Shown here: positions 42,870 to 52,222 of the stretch, piece after piece
Layout of the letters: each line of letters starts with the position of its first letter
Position numbering within the stretch: the stretch's first letter is position 1
Origin: Belliella buryatensis
GTDB taxonomy: Bacteria > Bacteroidota > Bacteroidia > Cytophagales > Cyclobacteriaceae
Assembly (NCBI RefSeq): GCF_900188245.1
Contig: NZ_FZOK01000014.1
Span: forward strand, 62,001-126,000
Length of the DNA: 64,000 nt
Direction: 5' to 3'
Translations under genes and position numbers: made by a program
Notes under the pieces: model-generated
Told to the model about the DNA's origin: nothing
Database searches by the model: none
Seen by the model: only the letters and a program-made list of their open reading frames with translations

Positions 42870-44399
42870 TTACTCCCATTCAATCGTCGCAGGTGGCTTG
42901 GAGGAGATGTCATAGACTACTCTGTTGACGCCTTTCACTCTGTTGATGATTTCGTTGGAGATTTTGCCAAGGAATTCATAAGGGAGGTGAATCCAATCAG
43001 CAGTCATGCCATCTACAGAACCGACGGCTCTAAGCGCAACCACTTTTTCATAGGTTCTTTCATCTCCCATCACTCCGACAGATTGGATTGGAAGTAGAAT
43101 TGCTCCAGCTTGCCATACCTGATCGTAAAGACCATGGTCTTTGAGGCCTTGGATGAAGATGTAATCTACTTCTTGGAGTGTCTTTACTTTTTCGGCTGTA
43201 ATATCTCCTAAAATTCTTATGGCAAGTCCTGGTCCTGGGAATGGGTGTCTTCCTACGATCGTTTCAGGAATTTCCAAAGCTCTTCCCACTTCTCTCACTT
43301 CGTCTTTGAAGAGGGTATTTAGTGGCTCAACGACAGACAATTTCATGAAATCAGGAAGACCGCCTACGTTGTGGTGCGACTTGATTGTGGCTGAAGGTCC
43401 TTTGACAGAGACAGATTCGATCACATCTGGATAAATTGTCCCTTGCCCTAACCATTTCACTCCTTCGAGTTTATTGGCTTCATCATCAAATACTTCAATG
43501 AAAGCATTGCCAATGGCTTTTCTTTTTGCTTCAGGATCAGAAATACTTGCAAGCGCATCATAAAAACGCTGCTTGGCATCTACACCGATCACATTGAGTC
43601 CCATGTCTTTGTAGGAGTGTAAGACCTCCTCGAATTCATTTTTTCTCAGCAATCCATTATCTACAAAAACACAGTATAAGTTGGAACCGATAGCACGGTG
43701 GATCAAAGTCGCTGCGACGGAGGAATCAACCCCTCCTGACAAGCCCATGACTACTTTATCATTGCCGATTTTGGCTTTTAGTTCGGCTACTGTTGCATCG
43801 ATAAATACATCAGAAGTCCAGTCTTGGCTACAGCCACAGATGTTGACAACAAAGTTTCTCAGCAGGTTCTTTCCTTCTACAGAATGGGTCACTTCTGGAT
43901 GAAACTGTATGCCGTAAGTTTCTTCATTTTGGATTTTGAAAGCTGCTACCTTAACAGATGAAGTACTTGCTATTACATCAAATCCATCAGGCAATTCCTT
44001 GATGGTATCTCCATGTGACATCCAAACGGTCGATCCATGGGTCATTTCTTTGAGTAGATCATAGTGGGTATCAATATGGTTTAAGTTGGCGCGTCCATAT
44101 TCTCTGATTTCGGAAGGAAGCACCTCTCCTCCGTATTTTTGAGCCAAAAGTTGTGAGCCATAGCATACGCCCAAAAGGGGGAGTTTGCCTCTAAAAATAT
44201 CTAAGTCCAAATCAGGTGAGCCTTCATCTCTTACCGAGCAAGGACTTCCCGAAAGGATTACTCCTTTGATATCATCTGTAATTTCTGGAATCTTATTGTA
44301 AGGGTGAATTTCACAATATACGTTGAGTTCTCTAACTCTTCGAGCGATGAGTTGTGTGTATTGAGAACCAAAATCTAGGATCAAAATCTGTTCTGCCAT
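42870..44399 (-). CDS. guaA: GMP synthase (glutamine-hydrolysing)
   Basis: 509 aa from the ATG at 44399; a TTG two codons earlier is less likely. It converts XMP to GMP. The N-terminal class I amidotransferase has the nucleophile C79 in 'GVCYGSQ' and the His-Glu pair in 'QFHPEVTHS'. The ATP-pyrophosphatase domain has 'LSGGVDSSV', and the C-terminal dimerisation domain ends in 'PPATIEWE', as in the whole family. Confidence 0.97.
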   Translation of the reverse strand: MAEQILILDFGSQYTQLIARRVRELNVYCEIHPYNKIPEITDDIKGVILSGSPCSVRDEGSPDLDLDIFRGKLPLLGVCYGSQLLAQKYGGEVLPSEIREYGRANLNHIDTHYDLLKEMTHGSTVWMSHGDTIKELPDGFDVIASTSSVKVAAFKIQNEETYGIQFHPEVTHSVEGKNLLRNFVVNICGCSQDWTSDVFIDATVAELKAKIGNDKVVMGLSGGVDSSVAATLIHRAIGSNLYCVFVDNGLLRKNEFEEVLHSYKDMGLNVIGVDAKQRFYDALASISDPEAKRKAIGNAFIEVFDDEANKLEGVKWLGQGTIYPDVIESVSVKGPSATIKSHHNVGGLPDFMKLSVVEPLNTLFKDEVREVGRALEIPETIVGRHPFPGPGLAIRILGDITAEKVKTLQEVDYIFIQGLKDHGLYDQVWQAGAILLPIQSVGVMGDERTYEKVVALRAVGSVDGMTADWIHLPYEFLGKISNEIINRVKGVNRVVYDISSKPPATIEWE

Positions 44400-44402
44400 G
44401 CG

Positions 44403-44410
44403 CAAAGGTA
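44403..44410 (-). promoter_or_regulatory. TAnnTTTG box almost touching the guaA start
   Basis: TACCTTTG on the minus strand is a perfect match to the Bacteroidota -7 consensus. Only three bases separate it from the guaA ATG. If used, the transcript would start at or inside the start codon, giving a leaderless mRNA. A well-spaced -33 box is not obvious, so chance is possible. Confidence 0.3.
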
Positions 44411-44475
44411 AGCAGCCCTTGACAATTGATAAAATTAAACGTCAAAATTTTCGAAAGAATATTTGGCTGCCAATT

Positions 44476-45483
44476 CTACTCTTCGCTAAAATTGGCATTA
44501 TCTCCTTCAAAAAGTGTGTTCAGTGATACTGCTTCTATGCCAAAAGTCTCTACCAAATACCTTTCAAAGACCGCCGTACTCCCATGAGTCAAGTAGACTT
44601 TCTCAGCCTCCGTAGCCCTGATCGCTTGGATCAATCCTGGCCAATCTGCATGATCAGATAGCACAAAACCCGTATCCACTGCCCTCCTTCTTCTAGCTCC
44701 ACGTACGTTCATCCAACCCGAGCAAACTCCTGTCCTGTAAGGCGCAAACTTCTTCATCCAAGGTGAGCCCATAGCTGCTGGAGGGGCGATGATCATGGCA
44801 CCATTGAATGCACTTTTGGGTAATTCTTGCGTTACTTTGGGTATATCCCTGACTGGTACGCCATTAGTAATCAAAGCTTGATTGGTATTCCAAATGGCGT
44901 CATGGGCAAATATCGAACCTATCGCAGTATCCAAATGATTGATCACCCGCTGCGCCTTCCCAAGCGAATAGGCAAATAGCACCGAGTTTCTACCCTGTTC
45001 GGTATTGGTTTTCCACCATTGATTGATTTCTTTGAAGATTTGCTGTTGACCTTGCCATTTATAAATTGGCATTCCAAAAGTACATTCAGAAACAAATTCG
45101 TGACATTTGACAGGTTCAAAGGCTGTGGACAATCCGTCGTCTTCTACCTTATAATCTCCTGAGACCACAGTGACTTTCCCCTGGAATTCCAATCGGACTT
45201 GTGCAGATCCGGGGATATGGCCTGCTGGATGAAGCGAGATCTGCACGCCATTGATGTGAATTGGTTCCCTATATTCCAGTGTCTCCAAATTAATATCCTG
45301 TCCCAACCTCAGCCGCATTACTTGTTCGGAATGATGATGCGCCAGGTAATGCTTCATCCCCCAGCGGGCATGATCGGCATGGGCATGGGTTATGACTGCC
45401 CTCTCCACAGGCTTCCAAGGATCTATAAATACATCAGCCTGTGGACAATAAAGTCCTGATGGGGTCAATTCTAGTAGAGACAT
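44476..45483 (-). CDS. Ligase-associated DNA exonuclease (metallo-beta-lactamase fold)
   Basis: 335 aa from the ATG at 45483. The metallo-beta-lactamase motif 'THAHADH' (about 32-38) and later 'SGDYKVEDDG' and 'SDHADW' place it in the SNM1/CPSF-like family called ligase-associated exonuclease. Its usual partners, an ATP-dependent DNA ligase and a DEXH helicase, would be expected upstream. Here the upstream neighbour is an unrelated lipoprotein gene, so the cluster is split or incomplete. A DNA-repair role is inferred from the family. Confidence 0.85.
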   Translation of the reverse strand: MSLLELTPSGLYCPQADVFIDPWKPVERAVITHAHADHARWGMKHYLAHHHSEQVMRLRLGQDINLETLEYREPIHINGVQISLHPAGHIPGSAQVRLEFQGKVTVVSGDYKVEDDGLSTAFEPVKCHEFVSECTFGMPIYKWQGQQQIFKEINQWWKTNTEQGRNSVLFAYSLGKAQRVINHLDTAIGSIFAHDAIWNTNQALITNGVPVRDIPKVTQELPKSAFNGAMIIAPPAAMGSPWMKKFAPYRTGVCSGWMNVRGARRRRAVDTGFVLSDHADWPGLIQAIRATEAEKVYLTHGSTAVFERYLVETFGIEAVSLNTLFEGDNANFSEE

Positions 45484-45502
45484 ATCCAAAGAACATCACC
45501 GG

Positions 45503-46648
45503 TTAGTCAATGTTTACACCATAGAAATAAAATACTTCATAATCCTTTTCTACTTCATCTTCTTTTTCACCAATCTTTAACCTAGAAAACATCAAGTTTC
45601 TGATGCTTTCTAGTTTGACATCCATATACCCTTCCCAAAGTTTGTTTTCGTCTTGGAAAATCTGATAATAGTATTTTTCATATTTCTTTTGAAGGGCTTG
45701 AAATTCGGGTTGCCCGACCACATTTCTAGGCAATTCATCTACCTCTTCTTTTGGTGCTCCCCCCTTGTACCAAGCAATTAAATAACCATTTGAAAAATTG
45801 AAGCCTTCATAAGTAGAATAGATGATTCTATTGAAGAATTTACCGAAATTTTCATTTGGATCACTGGGTACATTTTGCTTGTAGTTTTCCTCAGGTTGTA
45901 AGGAGATTTGTCTTTTGAGCTCCATGGAAGGTAAGTTGTAGACATATATTTCTGGTGAGGAGGAAAAATTGATATAAAGTTCATTATTGTGATAGACAGC
46001 GAGAGGACTGTCAAAATTATAGCTTCCTGGGTTGAGCACCATTTGACTTTCCGCGGGGAATTCTGTTCTTGCTAGCATAGAGAAATCCTCGATGCTATAC
46101 AAAGACAACAAAGGATAGCCAAGTCCAAAATTTTCAGAAAAACTTTCTCTATTATCTTCTGTTTTGAAGATAGAGGAAAACATCCACTCTCCTATTGGCA
46201 AGTTGACTGTAGAACCCATGATGTGATTGGTGATGGGGCTGTAGGGAGTCTTCCTTTTTTCTTTCAGATTGAATTCTCCATCATAGATGAACTGTTGTCC
46301 GAATGTCTCTATCAAAATATCACCTGAATCAAGATACTGTGCAGTAAGGAAATAATCTGATTGATAATTGTCTTTCCCATCACCTGTTCGGTTGACTTGC
46401 TGAAGGATCTCTCCTTTTTTGTTCACCCTCAGAAACTCATTGGTCAATATATCATAGAGGAGGAATTCGGACTGATCTTCCTTGAGGTCAATCATGTAGA
46501 GTTGACCGAGGTGATCAATTTGAAGACTGTCAATAATAGTCAATTCAAGATTTTCGAAAGTCGCATTTTCCTGTTTGTCAGAAGAACCACAAGAAAGTAA
46601 ACTTGAAAGCAAAAGCCCTGAAAGCACAAAAACAAATAGCTTATTCAT
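45503..46648 (-). CDS. DUF4221-family beta-propeller-like lipoprotein
   Basis: 381 aa with a lipoprotein signal (LLSC, Cys 20). The body consists of repeated strand-rich blocks such as 'LYMIDLKEDQSEFLLYDI', 'SLYSIEDFSMLARTEFP' and 'PEIYVYNLPSMELKRQISL', consistent with the six-bladed propeller suspected for DUF4221. A related gene (47306-48469) and a fragment (46779-47027) lie next to it. Function unknown; the family is expanded in Cyclobacteriaceae. Confidence 0.75.
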   Translation of the reverse strand: MNKLFVFVLSGLLLSSLLSCGSSDKQENATFENLELTIIDSLQIDHLGQLYMIDLKEDQSEFLLYDILTNEFLRVNKKGEILQQVNRTGDGKDNYQSDYFLTAQYLDSGDILIETFGQQFIYDGEFNLKEKRKTPYSPITNHIMGSTVNLPIGEWMFSSIFKTEDNRESFSENFGLGYPLLSLYSIEDFSMLARTEFPAESQMVLNPGSYNFDSPLAVYHNNELYINFSSSPEIYVYNLPSMELKRQISLQPEENYKQNVPSDPNENFGKFFNRIIYSTYEGFNFSNGYLIAWYKGGAPKEEVDELPRNVVGQPEFQALQKKYEKYYYQIFQDENKLWEGYMDVKLESIRNLMFSRLKIGEKEDEVEKDYEVFYFYGVNID

Positions 46649-46778
46649 AGCAATAAAATTAGTGGACTTAAACTAAACTAATAAAAATTTATAATCAAAA
46701 AATAAGCTGTCAAAATTAGCTTAAAAGTGATGAAGTGGGGGAATTTAGGGATCAATTAAACCATAAAGAAAATGATAC

Positions 46779-47027
46779 TCAATACTTAATTCCATTGAGG
46801 TACAGTGTATCTTCATTTCCAACATCGAGATTGAATTTTCGGATATCTTTGTTGAAATAAAAGGTTCTGTCTTTGTAAAAAGTATAAAGAATTCCACTCC
46901 CATCATGTTGGTAGGTTCCTAGTTGATTGAAATTTTCATCTAAAATCAAAAGCTCCTCTTTCGGATCCACATATTTTAGATTTTCTACTTCAAAAATTTT
47001 GAAAAAAATGTCGTAGTTTGATTTCAT
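46779..47027 (-). pseudogene. C-terminal fragment of a DUF4221-type lipoprotein gene
   Basis: About 82 codons whose product matches the end of the neighbouring 387-aa protein: 'LLILDENFNQLG' against 'LILLNSDFQEID', and 'FYFNKDIRKFNLDVGNEDTLYLN' in part (RKFNLDVGNEDTLYLN) against 'QEFNLEAGIEDTLFFN'. The other ~300 residues, including the lipobox, are absent and do not fit in the 278-bp spacer upstream. It is therefore a truncated remnant, although a small expressed protein cannot be excluded. Confidence 0.75.
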
Positions 47028-47305
47028 CAAATAAAATATTCATATTTAAATCATGTTTAAAATGAAAAAAAATAATTTTCTTGTCTTAGGCAATATAATA
47101 ATGTCTACCACATTTTTAACCACATTAAAATGGCAAACTGTAGGTAAATGTTTTTCTGGCAGCAGTGAAGAGGGGCAATATGTGGCATGTTAAATTCATA
47201 ATAAAGGCCCCTTCTGTTATTTTGAAGAACCATTAATTCGTAATTATTTTAAAACATCACTCAGGAAGGTAATTCTCCTAAGAGGAATTTTGTGAATTAA
47301 CAAAT

Positions 47306-48469
47306 ATGAAAAATAAGATAAAATTTTGGCCCATGCTTCTTTATAGCATGTTAGTAGCCGCTTGTAGTGCCCCACAAAATGAGACTACTCAATCTTTACC
47401 TAAATCTCAAACTAAAATAGAAGAAGATTTCAAATTGCCGTTAGATTCTGAGACTTCACTTTACAATCGCTTGAACTCGAAAGGAAAAATTGGCGATAAG
47501 GAAGTGTATTTCCTTTTTAATCAAAACTCTAACACCTTACAAGTCTATGATCTCGATTCTAAATCCATGGATCAAAAGATTACATTTAATTGGGATGGCC
47601 CTAATTCACTTCAAGGGCTGATGTACCCTTTTGGATTTCATTATGTTAATTCCGATTCTCTGATTTTTTACAGCGGAATGTTTAAGACAATTTATCTCGC
47701 AAATATTAACGGAGAGGTCTATAAAAAGATTTCTCTTGCGAACCACCCCATTGGTTTTGGCTCTGTTTTACCAAAGTCTCCTATTGCATATAGGAATGGT
47801 TTTGTCTACATGCAGTCTTTACCAGTTTATCCGCCTACCATTCCAGAAGATTATGTGCACCCCCCCAATAGAATCTCGAAGATAAGTTTGAAAAATGGAG
47901 AAATGGAAGAGTTTGAATTAGATTATCCTGAAATTTATAAAAACAGAAAAATTTCTCAACAATTGAAAATGCTCGACATAGTATACAACCCAAAGTTGGA
48001 TAAGTTTATAGTGAGTTTCCCTTTGTCCGATAAACTCTATGTAACTGACTTTAAGTCTAATCCGGAGGTTTATGGAGCAAAGAGTGATCTAGTCAAAAAT
48101 CCGATAGAAACCGACAAAAACAATACATTAGTGGAACAATCAGCTTTAAGTAATTTTTACTTTTGGATGAATAGTTCCTATGAGAAAATACTATATGATA
48201 TTGAGAATGATATTTATATCAGAGAGGTCAGAGCTGGACTTTCCGAGCAAGATTACTTAAACCGAAAATTTAAAAGTAAAAGGGAGTTGATTTTATTGAA
48301 TTCTGATTTTCAGGAAATTGATCGTATACCATATGAAAGTGCTGAGATGTATTATTCTTTTTTTCGAAAAGGTTCTTTCTTCTGGAATAAAAACATTCAA
48401 GAATTCAATTTGGAAGCAGGCATAGAAGACACCTTATTCTTTAATTCTATTGATCTAGTTTATAAATAG
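47306..48469 (+). CDS. DUF4221-family lipoprotein
   Basis: 387 aa with a type II signal (VAAC, Cys 20). Strand-rich repeats such as 'NTLQVYDLDSKSMDQKITFN' and 'KTIYLANINGEVYKKISL' suggest a propeller. The C-terminus 'FNLEAGIEDTLFFNS' is shared with the fragment at 46779-47027. Divergent from that fragment, monocistronic. Function unknown. Confidence 0.72.
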   Translation: MKNKIKFWPMLLYSMLVAACSAPQNETTQSLPKSQTKIEEDFKLPLDSETSLYNRLNSKGKIGDKEVYFLFNQNSNTLQVYDLDSKSMDQKITFNWDGPNSLQGLMYPFGFHYVNSDSLIFYSGMFKTIYLANINGEVYKKISLANHPIGFGSVLPKSPIAYRNGFVYMQSLPVYPPTIPEDYVHPPNRISKISLKNGEMEEFELDYPEIYKNRKISQQLKMLDIVYNPKLDKFIVSFPLSDKLYVTDFKSNPEVYGAKSDLVKNPIETDKNNTLVEQSALSNFYFWMNSSYEKILYDIENDIYIREVRAGLSEQDYLNRKFKSKRELILLNSDFQEIDRIPYESAEMYYSFFRKGSFFWNKNIQEFNLEAGIEDTLFFNSIDLVYK

Positions 48470-48599
48470 GTATATAATTTTGTTCTCCATAGAGTGGTTT
48501 CTAATCAACATACTTGAGGTTAAAATGTGAGCTCATTGAAAATTGTAATTATAAACTTATACGAATCAATTTGATTATCCGCTGTTTTGCCAATATTCA

Positions 48600-49244
48600 C
48601 TAATCATCAGAACCGATTAAAACCTCCAAATCCTTCCCTGGTTTAGGATAACTCAATTTAGCCAATCTCTTTCCTACATAATATTCATCCAAGCCCGATA
48701 CCGTCACAGTTCCCAAGGCTTCCAAATCCAAGGAGCCATCTGCTCTAAGCCCTTCGGCATCCACATAAACTTCTTCGATAGAAGCGATGATCAATACCGT
48801 TCCGTTTACCTGTAAGGTTTGTTTTTCGACCAGTTTACAAGCCAATTGAACTCTACTACCTTCTACAAAAGGAGCAAAAAAATCATTTTTATAGGCTTCA
48901 TTTAATCCTGTTGCTGCAAACTCAGACTCTTTGTAGCTCGCTGCCGTCTGATGTGCCTGTTGGTAAAAAGATTCATGCACATGATTGAGGGTGAAACACT
49001 CGGTCTCCAGGATATTTTCAAGCGTATGTCTTTCTACAGTATGTGGGCGAAACAATATCCCAACCAATGGAGGACTTGCTCCAATGTGAAATACTTGAGA
49101 AAAAGGTGCTAAGTTGGTTTGTCCTGCATGACTTTTCGACCCGATAAGGTTTAGGCTTTTGTAGCCCGCTAGCGCATTGACAAAATCCCTTCTAAATGCT
49201 GAATCAGATTCTAGCAGGGATTGTTTGGCGAAAACTTTCATCAT
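48600..49244 (-). CDS. Flavin reductase-like / FMN-binding split-barrel protein
   Basis: 214 aa of the flavin-reductase-like family: 'NLIGSKSHAGQTNLAPFSQV' in the N-terminal part, then 'GILFRPHTVERHTLENI' and 'CKLVEKQTLQVNGTVLIIA'. It probably binds FMN and reduces flavin or acts as an oxidoreductase partner; the substrate is unknown. It overlaps the upstream small gene by 4 bp, so both belong to one operon. Confidence 0.82.
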   Translation of the reverse strand: MMKVFAKQSLLESDSAFRRDFVNALAGYKSLNLIGSKSHAGQTNLAPFSQVFHIGASPPLVGILFRPHTVERHTLENILETECFTLNHVHESFYQQAHQTAASYKESEFAATGLNEAYKNDFFAPFVEGSRVQLACKLVEKQTLQVNGTVLIIASIEEVYVDAEGLRADGSLDLEALGTVTVSGLDEYYVGKRLAKLSYPKPGKDLEVLIGSDD

Positions 49245-49690
49245 ATAGCAATTGCTTCTTCTATAGAATTACAATATCTGATATCCAGTTTCTCGATGAT
49301 GTTGTCAGGATTATTTTTGAGGATTTGTTCTTTGGCAATCATGACCATTTTCTCAAACCACTTTTCAGCTGGAAGAATTTTTCTATGCTGTGAGACTCCA
49401 TATTCCAGCATTTCATTTTTCCAATGCAAAAAGTACCATTCCATACTCGGCTGATGAAATGCTCTCAAAGCTCTTTTATCGAATATAAATTTGGTATAGC
49501 CACCTTGTTTGATGATTTCAGAGATTCTCAAAAAGATGCTTTTGAAATTATCAATGGGAACATAATCAGAGAGCAATTCACAGATAACTATTCCTTTTTC
49601 CGGACTTGCATATACTTTGGCGTCCCTTTCCTCAAATATCAGTTCAAAATTATTTGTTTCAATAAGATTTACTGTTGCGTTCATTGTCAT
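49241..49690 (-). CDS. Small protein, possibly STAS/SpoIIAA-like fold, unknown
   Basis: 149 aa. Alternating strands and helices ('AKVYASPEKGIVICELLSDY', 'YTKFIFDKRALRAF', a Trp/His-rich helix, 'HRKILPAEKWFEKMVMIAKE', 'LDIRYCNSIEEA') resemble STAS/SpoIIAA-like proteins of Bacteroidota. I see no phosphorylatable Ser motif. Its 4-bp overlap with the flavin reductase gene suggests a joint role. Two closely spaced ATG codons start it. Confidence 0.55.
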   Translation of the reverse strand: MTMNATVNLIETNNFELIFEERDAKVYASPEKGIVICELLSDYVPIDNFKSIFLRISEIIKQGGYTKFIFDKRALRAFHQPSMEWYFLHWKNEMLEYGVSQHRKILPAEKWFEKMVMIAKEQILKNNPDNIIEKLDIRYCNSIEEAIAI

Positions 49691-49708
49691 GGAGGTTAGA
49701 TTGGATGG

Positions 49709-49972
49709 TTAATGAAATGACTTCTTTTTCAGCGATGGTGCATTGGCTACTTCAACTTTAAAACTGTCCAAGTTCTCTTCCAAACGGATGGCATATTCCA
49801 AAGTTGTCTTCATCAGCTCCTGTTGTGCAGCAATCTGTTCTTTCAACCTCTCCAGTTCGTTATTCATATTAGCCAATTTAGATTCGTATTCCCTTTGAAG
49901 TCGTTCTTTTTCTAATCTGGCTTTTTTTAGTTCTTCCTTGAAAATCAAAAATGATTCTGGTGGAGTCTTCAT
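49709..49972 (-). CDS. Small coiled-coil protein, unknown
   Basis: 87 aa from the ATG at 49972; an ATG 30 bp upstream is the alternative. Nearly all of it is one long charged helix with heptads (about 10-65, 'EELKKARLEKERLQREYESK'), then 'TTLEYAIRLEENLDSF' and a basic tail. It lies 18 bp upstream of the STAS-like gene on the same strand and may belong to the same operon. Confidence 0.5.
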   Translation of the reverse strand: MKTPPESFLIFKEELKKARLEKERLQREYESKLANMNNELERLKEQIAAQQELMKTTLEYAIRLEENLDSFKVEVANAPSLKKKSFH

Positions 49973-50055
49973 AATCTTTGTACTTGTTACTCGTGGGAAC
50001 ATACCCTTTATTTACTACACTATATCTACCCTAATTGTTTTGAACAATTTTTGAT

Positions 50056-50742
50056 TTACATGCCTTTCACCGAAGACATTCCCCCATCCAAGTGCAAAAT
50101 CTGGCCAGTCATCCATGAAGCGGCATCTGAAAGTAAATAAACTGTCGCAGCTGCAATATCATCAGGCTGACCGTACCTTCCTAATGGATGACGCTTATTT
50201 GATGCTTCCTTTTTATCATCATTACCCAATAGTTGATTTGCCAATGGTGTGTCTGTCAAAGAAGGCGCAATAGCATTAACCCTCACTTTGTTAGGTGCCC
50301 ACTCTGCTGCAAGTGACCTAGTCAGTCCTTCAACTGCTCCTTTGGCACTGGCAATTGATGCATGAAAACCTAGACCAACTTGAACAGCCACAGTACTATA
50401 AAGGACTACTGAGGCGGTATTAGATTTTTTCAACCCTTTCATGCATGCTTGAAGCACTTTGACCGCGCCAAGCACATTGATCTCGTAATCACTTTTGAAA
50501 TCATCTATAGAAAATCTATGAAAAGGCTTGAGATTAATAGATCCAGGACAATAAACCAAGCCATCGATTACTTCAGGAAGCCCTGTAAGCTCTTTGAAGT
50601 CTGAAGTCACGTCAAGTTGAAAATCCCCAGACGCTGACCTTGAATACGAAAAAATATTGGCTCCTTCTGCTTCTAATTTTTCTACTACCGATTTACCAAT
50701 TCCTGAGTTACCTCCAATGATTACTATATTCTTATTATTCAT
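50056..50742 (-). CDS. Short-chain dehydrogenase/reductase
   Basis: 228 aa classical SDR. NAD(P) motif 'GGNSGIGKS' (10-18) is present. 'YCPGSI' takes the place of the NAG motif, and 'HASIASAKGAVEGLTRSLAAEWAP' (in part SAKGAVEGL) has Ser-Ala-Lys in place of the usual Tyr-x-x-x-Lys, so the catalytic Tyr is not in its normal place. 'RVNAIAPSLTDT' and the C-terminal 'LDGG' are standard. Substrate unknown; the missing Tyr raises the chance of an unusual activity. Confidence 0.85.
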   Translation of the reverse strand: MNNKNIVIIGGNSGIGKSVVEKLEAEGANIFSYSRSASGDFQLDVTSDFKELTGLPEVIDGLVYCPGSINLKPFHRFSIDDFKSDYEINVLGAVKVLQACMKGLKKSNTASVVLYSTVAVQVGLGFHASIASAKGAVEGLTRSLAAEWAPNKVRVNAIAPSLTDTPLANQLLGNDDKKEASNKRHPLGRYGQPDDIAAATVYLLSDAASWMTGQILHLDGGMSSVKGM

Positions 50743-50800
50743 AATCTTATGCTTTATATATTAATCAATTTAAGTGTAAAATGTTTGCTCCCAAAGGGCA

Positions 50801-50830
50801 AAAAAAAAGACCAAAACGTACATTTTGGCC
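50801..50830 (-). terminator. Terminator of the queD-folE unit
   Basis: GGCCAAAA-TGTACG-TTTTGGTC followed by TTTTTTTTT on the minus strand, 30 bp after the folE stop. Confidence 0.85.
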
Positions 50831-50859
50831 CTTCTTGTTGGTTTAGTTTACGCTAATAT

Positions 50860-51525
50860 TTACATAGAAATGTATTTCATGAATTCATTTCTTGATTGTT
50901 CATCTCTTTCGAATTTTCCACTGTAGTAGGATGTCACTGTAGAGCTGTTGACATCATTGATTCCTCTTGAAGATACGCACATGTGATTGGCATCTATCAC
51001 CACCGCTACATCATCCGTACCAAGGATTTCTTTCAACTCATTACCTATCTGCATGGTCAATCTTTCTTGTACCTGAGGTCTTTTGGCAAAATACTGAACG
51101 ATCCTGTTGATCTTAGAAAGTCCAATTACATTACCATTGGAAATGTATGCAACATGAGCTTTGCCATATATCGGTACGAAATGGTGCTCACAATTAGAGA
51201 AGAAAGTAATATCTTTCTCCACAAGCATTTCATTGTATTTATATTTATTTTCAAACAGCTTAGCTGCTGGCTTATTTTTAGGATTCAGACCGCTAAAAAT
51301 TTCTTTTACATACATCTTGGCCACTCTCTTCGGAGTACCTTTGAGACTATCGTCAGTCAAGTCTAAGCCCATGATGAGCATGATTTCTTTGAAGTGCTTC
51401 TCGATCAGCTCTATTTTCAGCTCATCATCCATTTCAAATGCATCTTCTCTTAATGGGGTATCATAAGATGTACCTACGTGTTCATCTCCGATTTCATCAA
51501 TGTCTCTGTTCACATTAATTTCCAT
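50860..51525 (-). CDS. folE: GTP cyclohydrolase I
   Basis: 221 aa from the ATG at 51525, chosen because it leaves only an 11-bp overlap with the upstream gene; an ATG at 51555 would give 41 bp. It converts GTP to dihydroneopterin triphosphate. The zinc site is C112 and H115 in 'NCEHHFVPIYGKAHVAYI' and C183 in 'NHMCVSSRG'; 'RLTMQIGNEL' is the usual catalytic helix. It follows the QueD gene, which uses its product. Confidence 0.95.
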   Translation of the reverse strand: MEINVNRDIDEIGDEHVGTSYDTPLREDAFEMDDELKIELIEKHFKEIMLIMGLDLTDDSLKGTPKRVAKMYVKEIFSGLNPKNKPAAKLFENKYKYNEMLVEKDITFFSNCEHHFVPIYGKAHVAYISNGNVIGLSKINRIVQYFAKRPQVQERLTMQIGNELKEILGTDDVAVVIDANHMCVSSRGINDVNSSTVTSYYSGKFERDEQSRNEFMKYISM

Positions 51526-51925
51526 CGTATTCAACAAAGTTTCTTTCTGTTTCATATAAACGAATTGTTAAGTCGTATTTAGTATCAATTTCAGTTCTTA
51601 AAATATTCCAAATAACCACAGCAATGTTCTCCGCAGTTGGGTTAAGGTTTTTAAATTCATTTGTATCTAGATTTAAATTTTTATGATCAAATCTATTCAA
51701 GACATTAACCTTGATCAGATCGCTCAATACTTTCATGTCGAATACATACCCTGTGTCAGGATCTACAGGCCCCACCAATTTTACAATCAATTCATAATTA
51801 TGTCCATGGAAATTTGGGTTATTACACTTACCAAATATCTCTTGATTTTTTTCATCTGACCAGTTAGGATTATGTAACCTATGCGCTGCGTTGAAATGTT
51901 CTTTTCTGTATACTGCTACTTTCAT
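51515..51925 (-). CDS. queD: 6-carboxytetrahydropterin synthase / 6-pyruvoyl-tetrahydropterin synthase
   Basis: 136 aa T-fold enzyme acting on dihydroneopterin triphosphate. Zinc ligands H15, H40 and H42 sit in 'FNAAHRLHNP' and 'NFHGHNYEL', and the catalytic Cys 34 in 'GKCNNPNFHGH'. It most likely feeds queuosine synthesis; a PTPS role in tetrahydropterin synthesis cannot be told apart by sequence alone. It overlaps folE on the same strand. Confidence 0.9.
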   Translation of the reverse strand: MKVAVYRKEHFNAAHRLHNPNWSDEKNQEIFGKCNNPNFHGHNYELIVKLVGPVDPDTGYVFDMKVLSDLIKVNVLNRFDHKNLNLDTNEFKNLNPTAENIAVVIWNILRTEIDTKYDLTIRLYETERNFVEYDGN

Positions 51926-52222
51926 TGTTTATCAAACTTCATCTTTTGAATTTTTGTTTAATTTTATTAAAATAAGTTTAAACAAAATAGTCAAAATACT
52001 GGGTGACAAGCTAATAAAAACTCACTTCTTCTAGAGGATTGAAACTACAAATCTTAGAATTGATTGATTTTCAGCTCGCAATTTAACAAGCAATTGGTCA
52101 AAAACAGTTCCAATGGGATGGATATGCGAAGAGAAATCATTTTTCTTCTAAGATAAGCGACTGATCACTTGATTTTTATCATAATCGGAACTTTATTTAC
52201 GGAGATGTAGATTATATAGACA

